Of a DNA stretch of 64,000 nucleotides, positions 49,261-57,712 are shown one piece after another. The translations under genes were made by a program, and so were the position numbers. Numbering within the stretch: position 1 is the stretch's first letter; each line of letters opens with the position of its first letter. The notes beneath the pieces are model-generated. The model did no database searches. It was not told the origin of the DNA and saw only the letters and a program-made list of their open reading frames with translations. The stretch comes from Leptospiraceae bacterium (lineage in GTDB: Bacteria; Spirochaetota; Leptospiria; Leptospirales; Leptospiraceae), in contig JAKRSH010000027.1 of the NCBI GenBank assembly GCA_022402465.1, forward strand, positions 62,001 through 126,000, read 5' to 3'.

Positions 49261-49980
49261 TTATTTTGCGTAGGTTTCGTCTTTGATTACACTTTTGGCC
49301 TTCCAAGCTTTTGGTGTATGGCAAGATAAGCAATTGTTCAACATAGGATTTGCTTTGATTTTTTTTTCAAAACCTGGCATAGCATCAAGCTTAACAATCA
49401 AGTCTTTGTAGGAATCTTCTACTACCTTCCCATTTTCAGCAATACTTGTTCCCGTTCCTGCACTTGCTACCAGAGAAGAAGAATTATCTAAGTTCGCAAC
49501 TTCAACCTTTCCTTCACAAATGCAATTCATTGCAGTTTTGGTTTTGGGATCGAACATTGTTGCAAAAGCAGTTCCACGCACACCTGCTGTGGATGTTTGA
49601 GTTGCTACAGACACTTTTTCACCTGGTCTTTTGTCAACTTTGAACCAAGCAAATCCAGAAACCATATCAACCTTACCCTCTTTCTTCCCCTCTGCAAAAG
49701 AGGTTAATTGAATCTCTGAATTTTGTGCTACACGAAATTCAGATTTACCGTATAAGAGTGTAATTTTGGAACCATTTCCAGTCTTTATTGCTGAACCCTC
49801 CGGTAAAATTAACCCTTGTTTTATGGGAAGCCATTTTGAATTAGCCTGTGCTTTATAAAAAGTCTTACCAACTACAAAACTAGCGATAGCTCCGTTTTTA
49901 TCATTAGCGAAAACATGGTAGGCTGAAAAACCCATCACACTGATAGCTAATATCCATTTTGCTATTAAATTTTTTCTCAT
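49261..49980 (-). CDS. FecR-domain periplasmic protein with a C-terminal CxxCH heme motif
   Basis: A 239-residue exported protein. A signal peptide of about 25 residues (IAKWILAISVMGFSAYHVFA) is followed by a FecR-type domain (about residues 55-165), with LILPEGSAIKTGNGSKITLL, VDKRPGEKVSVATQTSTAG and VRGTAFATMFD. FecR domains usually sense or scaffold at the membrane. Near the C-terminus C217-L-S-C220-H221 is a covalent heme c site, within NCLSCHTPKAW. An additional CIC pair (153-155) lies in the FecR part. It is 30 bp downstream of the barrel gene and surely co-transcribed. I know no named function for this combination. Confidence 0.78.
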   Translation of the reverse strand: MRKNLIAKWILAISVMGFSAYHVFANDKNGAIASFVVGKTFYKAQANSKWLPIKQGLILPEGSAIKTGNGSKITLLYGKSEFRVAQNSEIQLTSFAEGKKEGKVDMVSGFAWFKVDKRPGEKVSVATQTSTAGVRGTAFATMFDPKTKTAMNCICEGKVEVANLDNSSSLVASAGTGTSIAENGKVVEDSYKDLIVKLDAMPGFEKKIKANPMLNNCLSCHTPKAWKAKSVIKDETYAK

Positions 49981-50010
49981 GCATATCTCCTAATCTTTCT
50001 CTTCTTTATT

Positions 50011-51468
50011 CTAAAAAATAAAACTTGCTCTTAAAAATAATCTATCTTCACTTTTCGCATAAGATAGTATCCCTCTATTTACTTGATTTATAAATTGTAA
50101 TTCATATTCTCTTTGGGTTCTCTCATCTCCCACTGGATCAATAAAGGAACGCTCTCTTTCTCCTTTCTCATTGTGATTGACAAGACGTGAGTAACTAAGT
50201 CCAATTCTCATATTTGAATCAAATCTATATTCAAGTAAAACAGATCTTCGAACAAAATAGGCTTTAGAGGAATACAGGACTACTGCTGGATCTACTTCAG
50301 AGGGAATGGGTTCATTCAATCCTAATCTTGTAAATGGCTCATCTTTAACCTGAAAATTAGCATTCATGACTCCAGAGTTTCCCGTACCTGCTTCTGCACG
50401 AAAAACCATCCAAATATCTTCAAAACCAAACCCTAACCAAGTATAGGCGGCTTTACCAAATTGATCACGGCCATACTGCACGGGAAGATCCTGCCTTAGT
50501 CTGTCTCTAATTTCTCCACCATAGTCACGCCTAAGCATAGCTCCAAGACCCAAATGAAGATATTGAATATGATCCAAAGTTGCTTCAAGTCCGACAGTTT
50601 CACCCTTTCTACTTCTAAGATCTCTTTCTTTCCTAGTAAGAATGTTATTATCATCAGCCAAGCAATTTGATTTTCCTTCCATACACTCATTACCAACAAG
50701 GCCTACCCAATTTTTACTCCGTCCAATTAAATGAAGACCTAACTTCCATTCGTCGAATGTTGGTTGTATGGAAAATCTGCCATATCCATCTATTCCTGAA
50801 GATTCTTGGTTCTGGACAGATCTATAACCCTCTCCATTCGCAAAACCTAGATGCAATTGAAATATTCCTGATTCTACCAAGTAACTAAAGCCAAGATCAG
50901 AAGGAGCAGCAAAAAAGCCTAAACTCTCCATAGGCGATCTATCTATATACCTCCAATCCCAAGAACCATTCCATTGGGTGAAGGTGTTTGGATTCTCTTG
51001 CATTCCAAAAATAAATTTATGAAGGAAAAGATTTGTCTGTATCTTTTTTTGAATATTCCCTCTTCTAATGCCAATTGTATAAGGATCTGCTCTGGTTCCA
51101 CCCGTACTTCTTGTATCGTTTGTAAAAGAATTCGCTCTAATAAGTTCGAACCAAAGCTCAGCCTCCCAGCCCTTGTCTTCCCATTCTTTATTGATTGTTA
51201 AGAGAGTCCAAGGAAGACTAAATCCTGTTTGGTCATTAGAATTTGTATCTGAAAGTCCTGAGCTTTTGTCTCTGGTTCTATAACCAAACGACGGGCTGAG
51301 TACACCACCGATTCTAAGACCGTAGAAATCATCTGGTTCATTTGGTTTTTGAGTGATCAACTTTTCAGAAAAAATTGGATAAGAAAAAGTAATTGAAATA
51401 AAAAAGTAAAGCAGACTCCCCTTTAAAAAAGAAAAATGATTACAGATTGTATCTTCAGCCTTTAACAT
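50011..51468 (-). CDS. Porin-like outer-membrane beta-barrel
   Basis: A 485-residue exported protein with signal helix LLYFFISITFSYPIFS (about residues 19-34). The rest reads as alternating strands and short turns (YGLRIGGVLSPSFGYRTRD, YLVESGIFQLHLGFANGEGY), and the end LRASFIF has the barrel-type terminal Phe. Pattern resembles alginate-export or phosphate-selective porins; the specificity is unknown. It heads an operon with the FecR/heme protein 30 bp downstream. A TTGAG/CTCAA inverted repeat lies 60-76 bp upstream. Confidence 0.72.
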   Translation of the reverse strand: MLKAEDTICNHFSFLKGSLLYFFISITFSYPIFSEKLITQKPNEPDDFYGLRIGGVLSPSFGYRTRDKSSGLSDTNSNDQTGFSLPWTLLTINKEWEDKGWEAELWFELIRANSFTNDTRSTGGTRADPYTIGIRRGNIQKKIQTNLFLHKFIFGMQENPNTFTQWNGSWDWRYIDRSPMESLGFFAAPSDLGFSYLVESGIFQLHLGFANGEGYRSVQNQESSGIDGYGRFSIQPTFDEWKLGLHLIGRSKNWVGLVGNECMEGKSNCLADDNNILTRKERDLRSRKGETVGLEATLDHIQYLHLGLGAMLRRDYGGEIRDRLRQDLPVQYGRDQFGKAAYTWLGFGFEDIWMVFRAEAGTGNSGVMNANFQVKDEPFTRLGLNEPIPSEVDPAVVLYSSKAYFVRRSVLLEYRFDSNMRIGLSYSRLVNHNEKGERERSFIDPVGDERTQREYELQFINQVNRGILSYAKSEDRLFLRASFIF

Positions 51469-51527
51469 TCTTTATTTGGATTTCCAAGTGCATTTTGTAA
51501 GTAAAGTTGTGATCAAATTTGGGCTTA

Positions 51528-51544
51528 TTGAGAATCAGACTCAA
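51528..51544. promoter_or_regulatory. TTGAG/CTCAA inverted repeat before the porin gene
   Basis: TTGAG-AATCAGA-CTCAA on the + strand: 5-base arms and a 7-base spacer, 60-76 bp upstream of the porin start. Similar half-sites occur before the TonB receptor. The remaining gap 51545-51675 is AT-rich with no gene. Confidence 0.35.
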
Positions 51545-51675
51545 ATTAACTATACTTTGATTTCAGTCAATTAATTTTTGGTAATTTTGTTTTTTTTTGA
51601 ATGCAGTCAATAAGGCGCTAAATCAATGCAAAATGCCAAAATTGTCAATAGAATGAGACAAAATGAACCAAGAAG

Positions 51676-51712
51676 TATTATTTTTTCTTCATCAAGACCA
51701 ATTGATTGCCTT
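51676..51712. repeat. 37-bp direct repeat, copy A (distal side of the DUF1566 gene)
   Basis: Identical over 37 bases to 53161-53197. It begins 4 bp past the stop of the DUF1566 lipoprotein gene. Read on the minus strand it contains the last 11 codons and stop of the rsbW-like gene, here without the rest of that gene. It behaves like one attachment-site copy. Confidence 0.9.
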
Positions 51713-51715
51713 TAT

Positions 51716-53113
51716 TCACAGAGGTCCTCTCACACAGCGCGCAACATACATTCCTGTTGTGGCATTTCCTGGATTCAAAATCCCAAAACTAGCATTGACC
51801 CACATTGGATTGGCAACACCAGCAATTCTACTAACATTGGACGACCACATTCTATCGTTACTGGTAGATGTGGAGTTAAACAAAGTCGTATCAAATTTGA
51901 CAGTTCCGGCAATATTGAAGTCAACTAAGGATAATAGTTCATTTTGGTTAGGCAGACGCCAATCAGAAAAACCTGCCCATGTTAAAGTATCGCAATATTG
52001 CAAAGCATTTTGCCAATCGATCGAATCGGCTGAAGCTTCATCAGTACAAGTCGCATCATTGTTTCTACCCGAGTGGCATTTTTGCCATTGTAAATTCGTG
52101 TGATTATCCCGAACTCTTCCGTCACCCAAATCAGTGAAACTCAGAGACTCAGGCTGACTTGTTCCACTAACACAAATTACTTTACGAGGTGAAGTAAAAA
52201 TTGTGTTGGAGCTGATAGAAGGTTGAGAGAAAGTAATAAAATAATAAGCAGCAACGTCGTTTGTGGAGCTATAGAAGCTTCCTCCACCTAGTGAGGGAAA
52301 AAATGTAGAATTGGTATATGGGGGAAGTGTTGATGGATAGCTAATAAGAGTTGCATACTCACGAATTGTCGGAATTCTCCATCCAGCTCCAAATGTTGCT
52401 GAACAGATTGTTTGGGCATCTGCGAAAACATAGTTATCTGTTATGCCAGCAGCACAACTTGGGCCACTCGTTGATAAGGGGCATTTCCTCCACAAGAGTC
52501 CTGTTCTATTGTCAGTAATTGTCTCATCTCCATTGTCTACAAATGACTGAGCGATTGTCCTGGCATGAGAGAAATCCGGGTCCTGCAAAGGAAAACCTGG
52601 AACTGGACAAGGTTCTGTGGAATCAATGTCAAAGCAGTTTACCTGTGCCACATCAAAGAGTGGAAATAATTTATTCCACTCCAAGTAACGAGCATACAAA
52701 ATAATATTTGATGCACCTATTGTAAAAGTATCACCAGGTCTATAGCTAGTGCCTGAGCCATCCGAAGCGGTATTCCATTCGGCAAAAGGGGCTCCAGAAA
52801 TGGCCAAGGATCCAGTATTGCTCAGGACTGTAACGGTTTGGGACGCATTGTATAGATTTGAATCTATAGGAACTGTGCCTGAATCATTTCCATTTCCGTC
52901 ATAGGTAAGGGAAAATGTGGGGAGAGCTGTATCAACTGGGGAGTCCTCTTGGTTTCCACTGCTTCCTTCATTTCTATCCTTCATAATCTCCATAAGAAAA
53001 GTAAACTCTTGGAATTCTTTGCTGATCTGAGGAAAGCCACATGAAGTGAAGGTATAAAATAATTGAAAATAAAATAAAAAGACTATGAATTTGTTTTTAT
53101 AAGTCTTTCCCAT
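51716..53113 (-). CDS. Lipoprotein with InlB-type repeat and two DUF1566 (Lcl-type) domains
   Basis: A 465-residue surface lipoprotein. Signal region FIVFLFYFQLFYTFTSC ends in a lipobox Cys. Residues about 65-145 match the Listeria-Bacteroides (InlB B) repeat: TYDGNGNDSGTVPIDSNLY, FAEWNTASDGSGTSYRPGD. Two DUF1566 domains follow: DNRTGLLWRKCP with WRIPTIREYATLI, and DNHTNLQWQKCHSG with FSDWRLPNQNELLSLVD. DUF1566 is a C-type-lectin-like fold used in adhesins and sometimes as the target of diversity-generating retroelements. It is bracketed by the 37-bp repeats and looks richer in G and C than its neighbours. No reverse transcriptase is in the window. Confidence 0.82.
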   Translation of the reverse strand: MGKTYKNKFIVFLFYFQLFYTFTSCGFPQISKEFQEFTFLMEIMKDRNEGSSGNQEDSPVDTALPTFSLTYDGNGNDSGTVPIDSNLYNASQTVTVLSNTGSLAISGAPFAEWNTASDGSGTSYRPGDTFTIGASNIILYARYLEWNKLFPLFDVAQVNCFDIDSTEPCPVPGFPLQDPDFSHARTIAQSFVDNGDETITDNRTGLLWRKCPLSTSGPSCAAGITDNYVFADAQTICSATFGAGWRIPTIREYATLISYPSTLPPYTNSTFFPSLGGGSFYSSTNDVAAYYFITFSQPSISSNTIFTSPRKVICVSGTSQPESLSFTDLGDGRVRDNHTNLQWQKCHSGRNNDATCTDEASADSIDWQNALQYCDTLTWAGFSDWRLPNQNELLSLVDFNIAGTVKFDTTLFNSTSTSNDRMWSSNVSRIAGVANPMWVNASFGILNPGNATTGMYVARCVRGPL

Positions 53114-53160
53114 AACAGGGTAATTTTAAAATTTATACAAATATTTCGTCAATAAAATAT

Positions 53161-53197
53161 TATTATTTTTTCTTCATCAAGACCAATTGATTGCCTT
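53161..53197. repeat. 37-bp direct repeat, copy B (3' end of the rsbW-like gene)
   Basis: Identical to 51676-51712, in the same orientation. This copy is the genuine last 11 codons and stop codon of the rsbW-like gene plus two further bases. The segment from copy A to the base before copy B (51676-53160, 1485 bp) is one repeat unit plus the DUF1566 gene. Confidence 0.9.
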
Positions 53198-53600
53198 GTT
53201 CCAAGGACTGGTCAAGAAAATAATGATCTGTAAGTTGTCTAATTAGATAAAGACCAATTCCTTCTTCTCTATAATCCGTTACATCGTATGATTTCAAATT
53301 AGAAAGTTTTGATTTAATTCCATAATCACGTAAGCGTATTTCTAATTTTTCTTTAAAGAAAAGTAAATCAATAAAAATCGGCCTGTCAAATGAATCAATG
53401 TATGCATGCTTTATAATATTCAGCAGTGCTTCACCAACTATCAATCGTATATCAGCACAATCCAACAAAGAAAAACCATTTTCTCTAGCAGCATTGAAGA
53501 CTAAGCTTCTAGCCATAGAAAGATATTTTGGATGAGAAGGAATTTGGAGCCGGATAGAATTCGCATAATCCGGCTTTTTAGAATTTTTAAATTCCTTCAT
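53163..53600 (-). CDS. RsbW-type anti-sigma factor / serine kinase
   Basis: A 145-residue GHKL ATPase of the anti-sigma regulatory type. N-box EALLNIIKHAY (about residues 57-67), RLRDYGIKSKL in the G1 region, and EEGIGLYLIRQLTDHYF in the G2 region. Such proteins bind sigma or phosphorylate an anti-anti-sigma protein, and a PP2C phosphatase reverses it; two such phosphatases occur at 17815-21621. No sigma factor or STAS partner is adjacent. Its start overlaps the xerD stop by 4 bp. Its 3' end carries copy B of the 37-bp repeat. Confidence 0.86.
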   Translation of the reverse strand: MKEFKNSKKPDYANSIRLQIPSHPKYLSMARSLVFNAARENGFSLLDCADIRLIVGEALLNIIKHAYIDSFDRPIFIDLLFFKEKLEIRLRDYGIKSKLSNLKSYDVTDYREEGIGLYLIRQLTDHYFLDQSLEQGNQLVLMKKK

Positions 53601-54505
53601 CCTCTAGGGTGGTATTTCTTATGAATTTCCTTAAGAGTTTTATTTGCCATATGAGTGTAAATCTGTGTAGTTGAAATATCAATATGACCAAGTAACTCTT
53701 GAACAGCTTTAAGATCAGCATGATTTTCTATCAAATGAGTTGCAAAAGAATGCCTCAAAGTATGTGGAGTTACTTTTTTCTTGATATCAGTTCTTTCAAT
53801 ATAGTGATTTAATAATCTCCATACTGACTTACGATTAATAAAAGATCCTTTTTTTGAAACAAAAATATAATCACAGACTCTTTTCTTTAGAATCTCAGGT
53901 CTTGATTTGGCAAGATATTTCTTAAGTATCTCAAGGGACTTCTCACCGAAAGGAACAAGTCTTTGTCTTCCACCCTTACCTTCAACAACTATAGTCATTC
54001 CGGTTAAATCTAGATCCGTAACTTTCAGATTACAGGCTTCTGAAATTCTAAGACCAGAAGAATATAATAATTCAAAAATACATTTATCTCTTAATTCATA
54101 AATATTATCTTCTTTGATAGTATCGAATAATTCATCTATTTCTTCTTGGGTTAAATAATCAGGAATTGTTCGATTCACTTCAGGAGTTTCAATCTTTTCG
54201 GTTGGATTGAAATCAACTTGCTTTTCATCTTTTAAGAATTTGTAAAATTGACGAATCGCTACAACTTCTCTTGCAAGAGTCTTGGCAGAAATTTTTCTTT
54301 TCTTTTCCTCTGCTAGAAATCGCATAATGTCATTGCCTTTCACTTCGAGAAAATCTATATGCTCTTTCTCAAGAAATACGGCAAACTTATTTAAATCATA
54401 CCCATAAGAATGGACTGAGTTATCGGAAAGACCTTTCTCTACAGAAAGATATTCTTGGAAATTTTGAAGTAATCTGTTTTGCGCGTTTGACAATTTGGAT
54501 TCCAT
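53597..54505 (-). CDS. xerD: Tyrosine recombinase XerD
   Basis: Partner of XerC in resolving chromosome dimers at dif. 302 residues: N-terminal SAM-like domain (LSVEKGLSDNSVHSYGYDL), then SSGLRISEACNLKVTDLDL (Arg), VVEGKGGRQRLVPFG (Lys), PHTLRHSFATHLIENHADL (His-x-x-Arg) and LGHIDISTTQIYTHM (His and Tyr nucleophile). Matches XerD better than the xerC copy at 11704. Coupled to the rsbW-like gene by a 4-bp overlap. A role in moving the DUF1566 segment is only a suggestion from proximity. Confidence 0.92.
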   Translation of the reverse strand: MESKLSNAQNRLLQNFQEYLSVEKGLSDNSVHSYGYDLNKFAVFLEKEHIDFLEVKGNDIMRFLAEEKKRKISAKTLAREVVAIRQFYKFLKDEKQVDFNPTEKIETPEVNRTIPDYLTQEEIDELFDTIKEDNIYELRDKCIFELLYSSGLRISEACNLKVTDLDLTGMTIVVEGKGGRQRLVPFGEKSLEILKKYLAKSRPEILKKRVCDYIFVSKKGSFINRKSVWRLLNHYIERTDIKKKVTPHTLRHSFATHLIENHADLKAVQELLGHIDISTTQIYTHMANKTLKEIHKKYHPRG

Positions 54506-54607
54506 TTTTGTTCTCTTAGGTTACTTTAAGGTTCGGACAAATGAGACAAAAAGCCGGCAAATTTTTTACTGGATGGAAAACCTTTTAAAAAAAAAGAATG
54601 CAATCTT

Positions 54608-55120
54608 ATGTACTGGATGAGATTTTTTTTATTGTCTTTATTTGCAATTGTTCCGATCGCCTGCAATGCCGAAAGATCACTCTTTAATAAAGGCTTGGAA
54701 GAAGAAAATCAAGGCCGCTTCTCAGAAGCGATTTATTACTATGAATTATCCCTTAAAGAGAATTCAGAATTTATAGATTCCCATAGAAGAATAGGATCCT
54801 TACTTGCTAAACATCCAGAAAGTTGGGGAGTTGCAATTTGGCATTTAGAAAAAGCCCTTGCCCAATCTCCCAAAGATAAAAATCTCAGATTAGAGTTAAG
54901 CTTGTTATATCTTGCGAATGAGAAATGGATTGATTTTGAAAAACAGCTAAGCTTTTGGAATGTCAATGGTGAGAAAGATTTTTTTCTTGGACTCAGTGCT
55001 TTGTACAATTGTGAAACAAAAACAACTAAGTTGCAAGCTTTTTCAGATACGATTCAAGCTATGGAATTCATTCCAGAATTTTGGAAGTCTCGATGTCAGA
55101 ACAAAGCGTCTAATAATTAA
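54608..55120 (+). CDS. TPR-containing lipoprotein
   Basis: A 170-residue exported protein; signal MYWMRFFLLSLFAIVPIAC with a lipobox Cys at residue 19. Mature part holds about two tetratricopeptide-like repeats: FNKGLEEENQGRFSEAIYYYELSL and VAIWHLEKALAQSPKDKNLRLELS, a scaffold for protein contact. Partner unknown. It lies 18 bp before trxB in the same direction, with an AAGGGAAG ribosome site for trxB, so the two are likely co-transcribed. Confidence 0.75.
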   Translation: MYWMRFFLLSLFAIVPIACNAERSLFNKGLEEENQGRFSEAIYYYELSLKENSEFIDSHRRIGSLLAKHPESWGVAIWHLEKALAQSPKDKNLRLELSLLYLANEKWIDFEKQLSFWNVNGEKDFFLGLSALYNCETKTTKLQAFSDTIQAMEFIPEFWKSRCQNKASNN

Positions 55121-55138
55121 AAGAAATAAGGGAAGAAA

Positions 55139-56083
55139 ATGGCAGAAAAAATAGTAATCATCGGATCGGGACCTGCAGGACATACCGCTGCAATATACGC
55201 AGCTAGAGCGAACCTAAATCCCGTTATGTTTGAAGGATTCATGGCTGGTGGAGTTGCTGCTGGTGGGCAATTGACTACAACTACGGAAGTTGAGAATTTT
55301 CCTGGATTCCCTGAAGGTATAGACGGAACAAAATTAACCCAACTTTTTAGAGACCAATCTAAAAATTATGGAACTAAAATTTTCACACAGACTGTCACTA
55401 AGGTTGATTTCTCTAAGCGCCCTTTTAAGATTTATTGTGATGATGAAATGACAGAAGCAGAAGCAGTAATTATTGCAACAGGAGCAACTGCCAAGAGAAT
55501 GAATATCAAAGGAGAGCATGACTTCTGGCAAAGAGGGATTTCTGCCTGTGCCGTGTGTGATGGAGCTCTACCAATATTTCGAAACAAAGAACTAGCTGTA
55601 ATCGGAGGCGGTGATTCGGCTGTAGAAGAAGCATCACACCTCACTAAATTTGGCTCTAAGGTTTATTTGATTCATAGAAGAGATAAATTACGTGCATCAC
55701 AAATCATGCAAAAGCGTGCAATAGAGAATCCTAAGATCGAAATTCTGTGGAACTCTGAAGTCTCGGAAGCGAAAGGAGGAGCAGGTGGTTTGCAGACGAT
55801 TTCTATTAATAGCACAGTAGATAATTCTATGAGAGAACTTGCGATTGGTGGACTATTTTATGCAATAGGTCATAAGCCAAATACAGATATCTTCCAGGAC
55901 TGGCTTAAGTTAGATGAAACTGGATATATAATTACTAAGCCAGGAACCACTCAGACAAGCATAGAGGGAGTATATGCGGCGGGAGATGTACAGGATAAAA
56001 TCTATCGCCAAGCAATCACAGCTGCTGGCTCAGGATGTATGGCAGCTCTTGAGGCAGAAAGATGGTTAGAAGGGCTCGAGTAA
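55139..56083 (+). CDS. trxB: Thioredoxin reductase
   Basis: Flavoenzyme that passes electrons from NADPH to thioredoxin. 314 residues. FAD site [19 protein letters not shown] at the start, redox pair CAVC in [13 protein letters not shown] (about residues 135-147), NADP site [19 protein letters not shown], and the second FAD block [29 protein letters not shown] (in parts). Supplies reducing power for MsrB and others. Followed by a strong hairpin at 56100-56134. Confidence 0.96.
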   Translation: MAEKIVIIGSGPAGHTAAIYAARANLNPVMFEGFMAGGVAAGGQLTTTTEVENFPGFPEGIDGTKLTQLFRDQSKNYGTKIFTQTVTKVDFSKRPFKIYCDDEMTEAEAVIIATGATAKRMNIKGEHDFWQRGISACAVCDGALPIFRNKELAVIGGGDSAVEEASHLTKFGSKVYLIHRRDKLRASQIMQKRAIENPKIEILWNSEVSEAKGGAGGLQTISINSTVDNSMRELAIGGLFYAIGHKPNTDIFQDWLKLDETGYIITKPGTTQTSIEGVYAAGDVQDKIYRQAITAAGSGCMAALEAERWLEGLE

Positions 56084-56099
56084 ATTATCTTTAATGGAA

Positions 56100-56134
56100 A
56101 AAGTTTTGGTTCGGTTTATATGAACCAAAACTTT
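56100..56134. terminator. Hairpin between trxB and the converging small gene
   Basis: AAAGTTTTGGTTC and GAACCAAAACTTT form a perfect 13-bp stem with a 9-base loop. On the minus strand the stem is followed by a few T, so it may stop transcription from both sides. The T-tract is weak, so it is a probable, not certain, terminator. Confidence 0.65.
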
Positions 56135-56203
56135 GCAAGAAGTTTAACATCATTGTAGAATTTAGAAGTAAAACTACAATTCAGTTCAATATAAAATATA
56201 GGT

Positions 56204-56497
56204 TTATTTTCCCTCTGCTTCCTTTTTTCTTTCTTCCCCCATAGCCCATAAGCCAAGAAACTCATTTGCCTCTATAGACTTACACATTTCGGGTTTATAT
56301 AACTTCTTTACTGGAGGTTTAGGATAGATATGAATCTCATCCACATCAGGAATGGTAGTGAGCATTCTAAGGATTTTGTCTTCTCCTTCCACTTCATACA
56401 TAGTATACGACATTCCCTTGGATGGTATAATTTGGCTTGTTTCTAAATATTTCATTCTGGATTCAATATATTGAAGAACTCTGAAAGTTTCAATCAT
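56204..56497 (-). CDS. Small conserved hypothetical protein
   Basis: A 97-residue soluble protein, starting MIETFRVLQYIESRMKYLE. YTMYEVEGEDKILRMLTTIP and VDEIHIYPKPPVKKLYKPE may form a small alpha/beta unit. Lys/Glu-rich end. No recognised family. It is convergent with trxB and followed upstream by the 0.9-kb empty region. Confidence 0.55.
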   Translation of the reverse strand: MIETFRVLQYIESRMKYLETSQIIPSKGMSYTMYEVEGEDKILRMLTTIPDVDEIHIYPKPPVKKLYKPEMCKSIEANEFLGLWAMGEERKKEAEGK

Positions 56498-57385
56498 TTC
56501 TTTTTAAAATTCTGAATCTAGTTTTGGCTCCTAAATTTCTTGAATAATATTAGGAAATAAGAAATTAATAATACGAAAATATAACTTGACTTTAGCTCAC
56601 CTAAATATCGTTGTATGCTACAAGGTCTACTTATGTATTTGCAAGCTTATTTTTTCTCAGAAAGCCAAGAGTATATCTAGTATTTATCATTAGCTTCATT
56701 CTATACTAACTAACATGAACAAGCATCAAAACTGGAAGTTTAATTTATAATTTAAAACAAATTACTATTTACACTTCTTATGTTTACATTTTGGCTATTG
56801 TAGTTCTCTCTTATCAATTTCAATCTTATTGTTTTAAAAAACGTATCGATAATACAATGAATGTACATCTTACCAAAATTGAAAATGCTAAATCTTTGGC
56901 ACTACAAAGTAGTATAATATTATATAAGCTTAAATGAATTAGAATTATTTTGCATGAATCTTTCAAATGGCTTATCTTACTTAATTCATTCAAGATATTT
57001 AACAATTTATAGAGAATACTTCTAAGGAAGCTAAATTCGAAGGGATGAGAAATTCCAAGATTCAAGCAAGAATACAAGAAATCGATGGAATCTATACTAG
57101 TACTAGTAATATTAATGATTTAAACAAAATCAATATTTCTTTTAATATCAATATTAATTCTCTTTTAATATCTAAAGATAAGCTTTTAAATCTAAATTAG
57201 TCTTTTTATCTATAATTTCTCTACTTTCGTCTTTTACCTATTTATTGACTAAATCCAACGAATATACCTCAATTGGAGTATAGACAAATCTCAAGATCTG
57301 GTTATAATTTAGCAATGATTTTCAATTTATTTGACTTTGTGCAGTTAAATATAAATATTTTCCAAGACCTAGGGTTCAAAGATTT
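56498..57385. other. AT-rich 0.9-kb region without a convincing gene
   Basis: No reading frame with good start and ribosome site. A minus-strand frame (56826-57077) is low-complexity and unlikely. On the plus strand short open segments with coding flavour occur, such as KIENAKSLAL near 56877 and RNSKIQARIQEIDG near 57055, in different frames with stops between. They may be the worn remains of a gene. The region separates the trxB block from the accessory genes. Confidence 0.4.
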
Positions 57386-57712
57386 ATGAAACAAATTCTG
57401 AAAGAAAAACAAAAATATTTAATTAGTCTTGGATGTAGTATATTGATGAAAGATTTTTCATTTTCTTCTGAAGATGCCAAGAAAATTTTATCCGAAGCAA
57501 TTACCAAGGAATTAAAACTGACCGAAAGAAACATGGATTCTTTTGATTCTGTTAGTCGAGCGGAAAGGCATAGCTTCATCCGAAGGGTAGCAAATGATAT
57601 AGGTGAGCAGTTAATAGTCAGATTTAAATTTAATAAAATAGAAGTTTCAGAAAAAATTTCCAAATTTATGATAAAGATGAATGAACAAAGTCAACTTTTT
57701 AGAACAAGATGA
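57386..57712 (+). CDS. Small hypothetical protein
   Basis: A 108-residue soluble helical protein: MKQILKEKQKYLISLG, SSEDAKKILSEAITKELKL, SRAERHSFIRRVANDIGEQL. Lys/Glu/Ser rich; no motif I know. Its stop overlaps the next start (ATGA, 57709-57712), so it is coupled to the 321-residue protein. Function unknown. Confidence 0.5.
   Translation: MKQILKEKQKYLISLGCSILMKDFSFSSEDAKKILSEAITKELKLTERNMDSFDSVSRAERHSFIRRVANDIGEQLIVRFKFNKIEVSEKISKFMIKMNEQSQLFRTR

Noticed and set aside
51663..52103. Plus-strand frame of 146 codons starting inside the 37-bp repeat
   Set aside because: Antisense to the DUF1566 gene, whose two domains are well formed; no ribosome site.
51716..53113. Diversity-generating retroelement
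   Set aside because: No reverse transcriptase or template copy in the window, so only a weak lead is kept.
53597..54505. Integrase of a mobile element
   Set aside because: The sequence matches host XerD, and a XerC partner exists at 11704; so it is treated as the housekeeping recombinase.
56826..57077. Minus-strand frame of 83 codons
   Set aside because: AT-rich, Leu/Ile-rich translation with no ribosome site and no motif; taken as chance.
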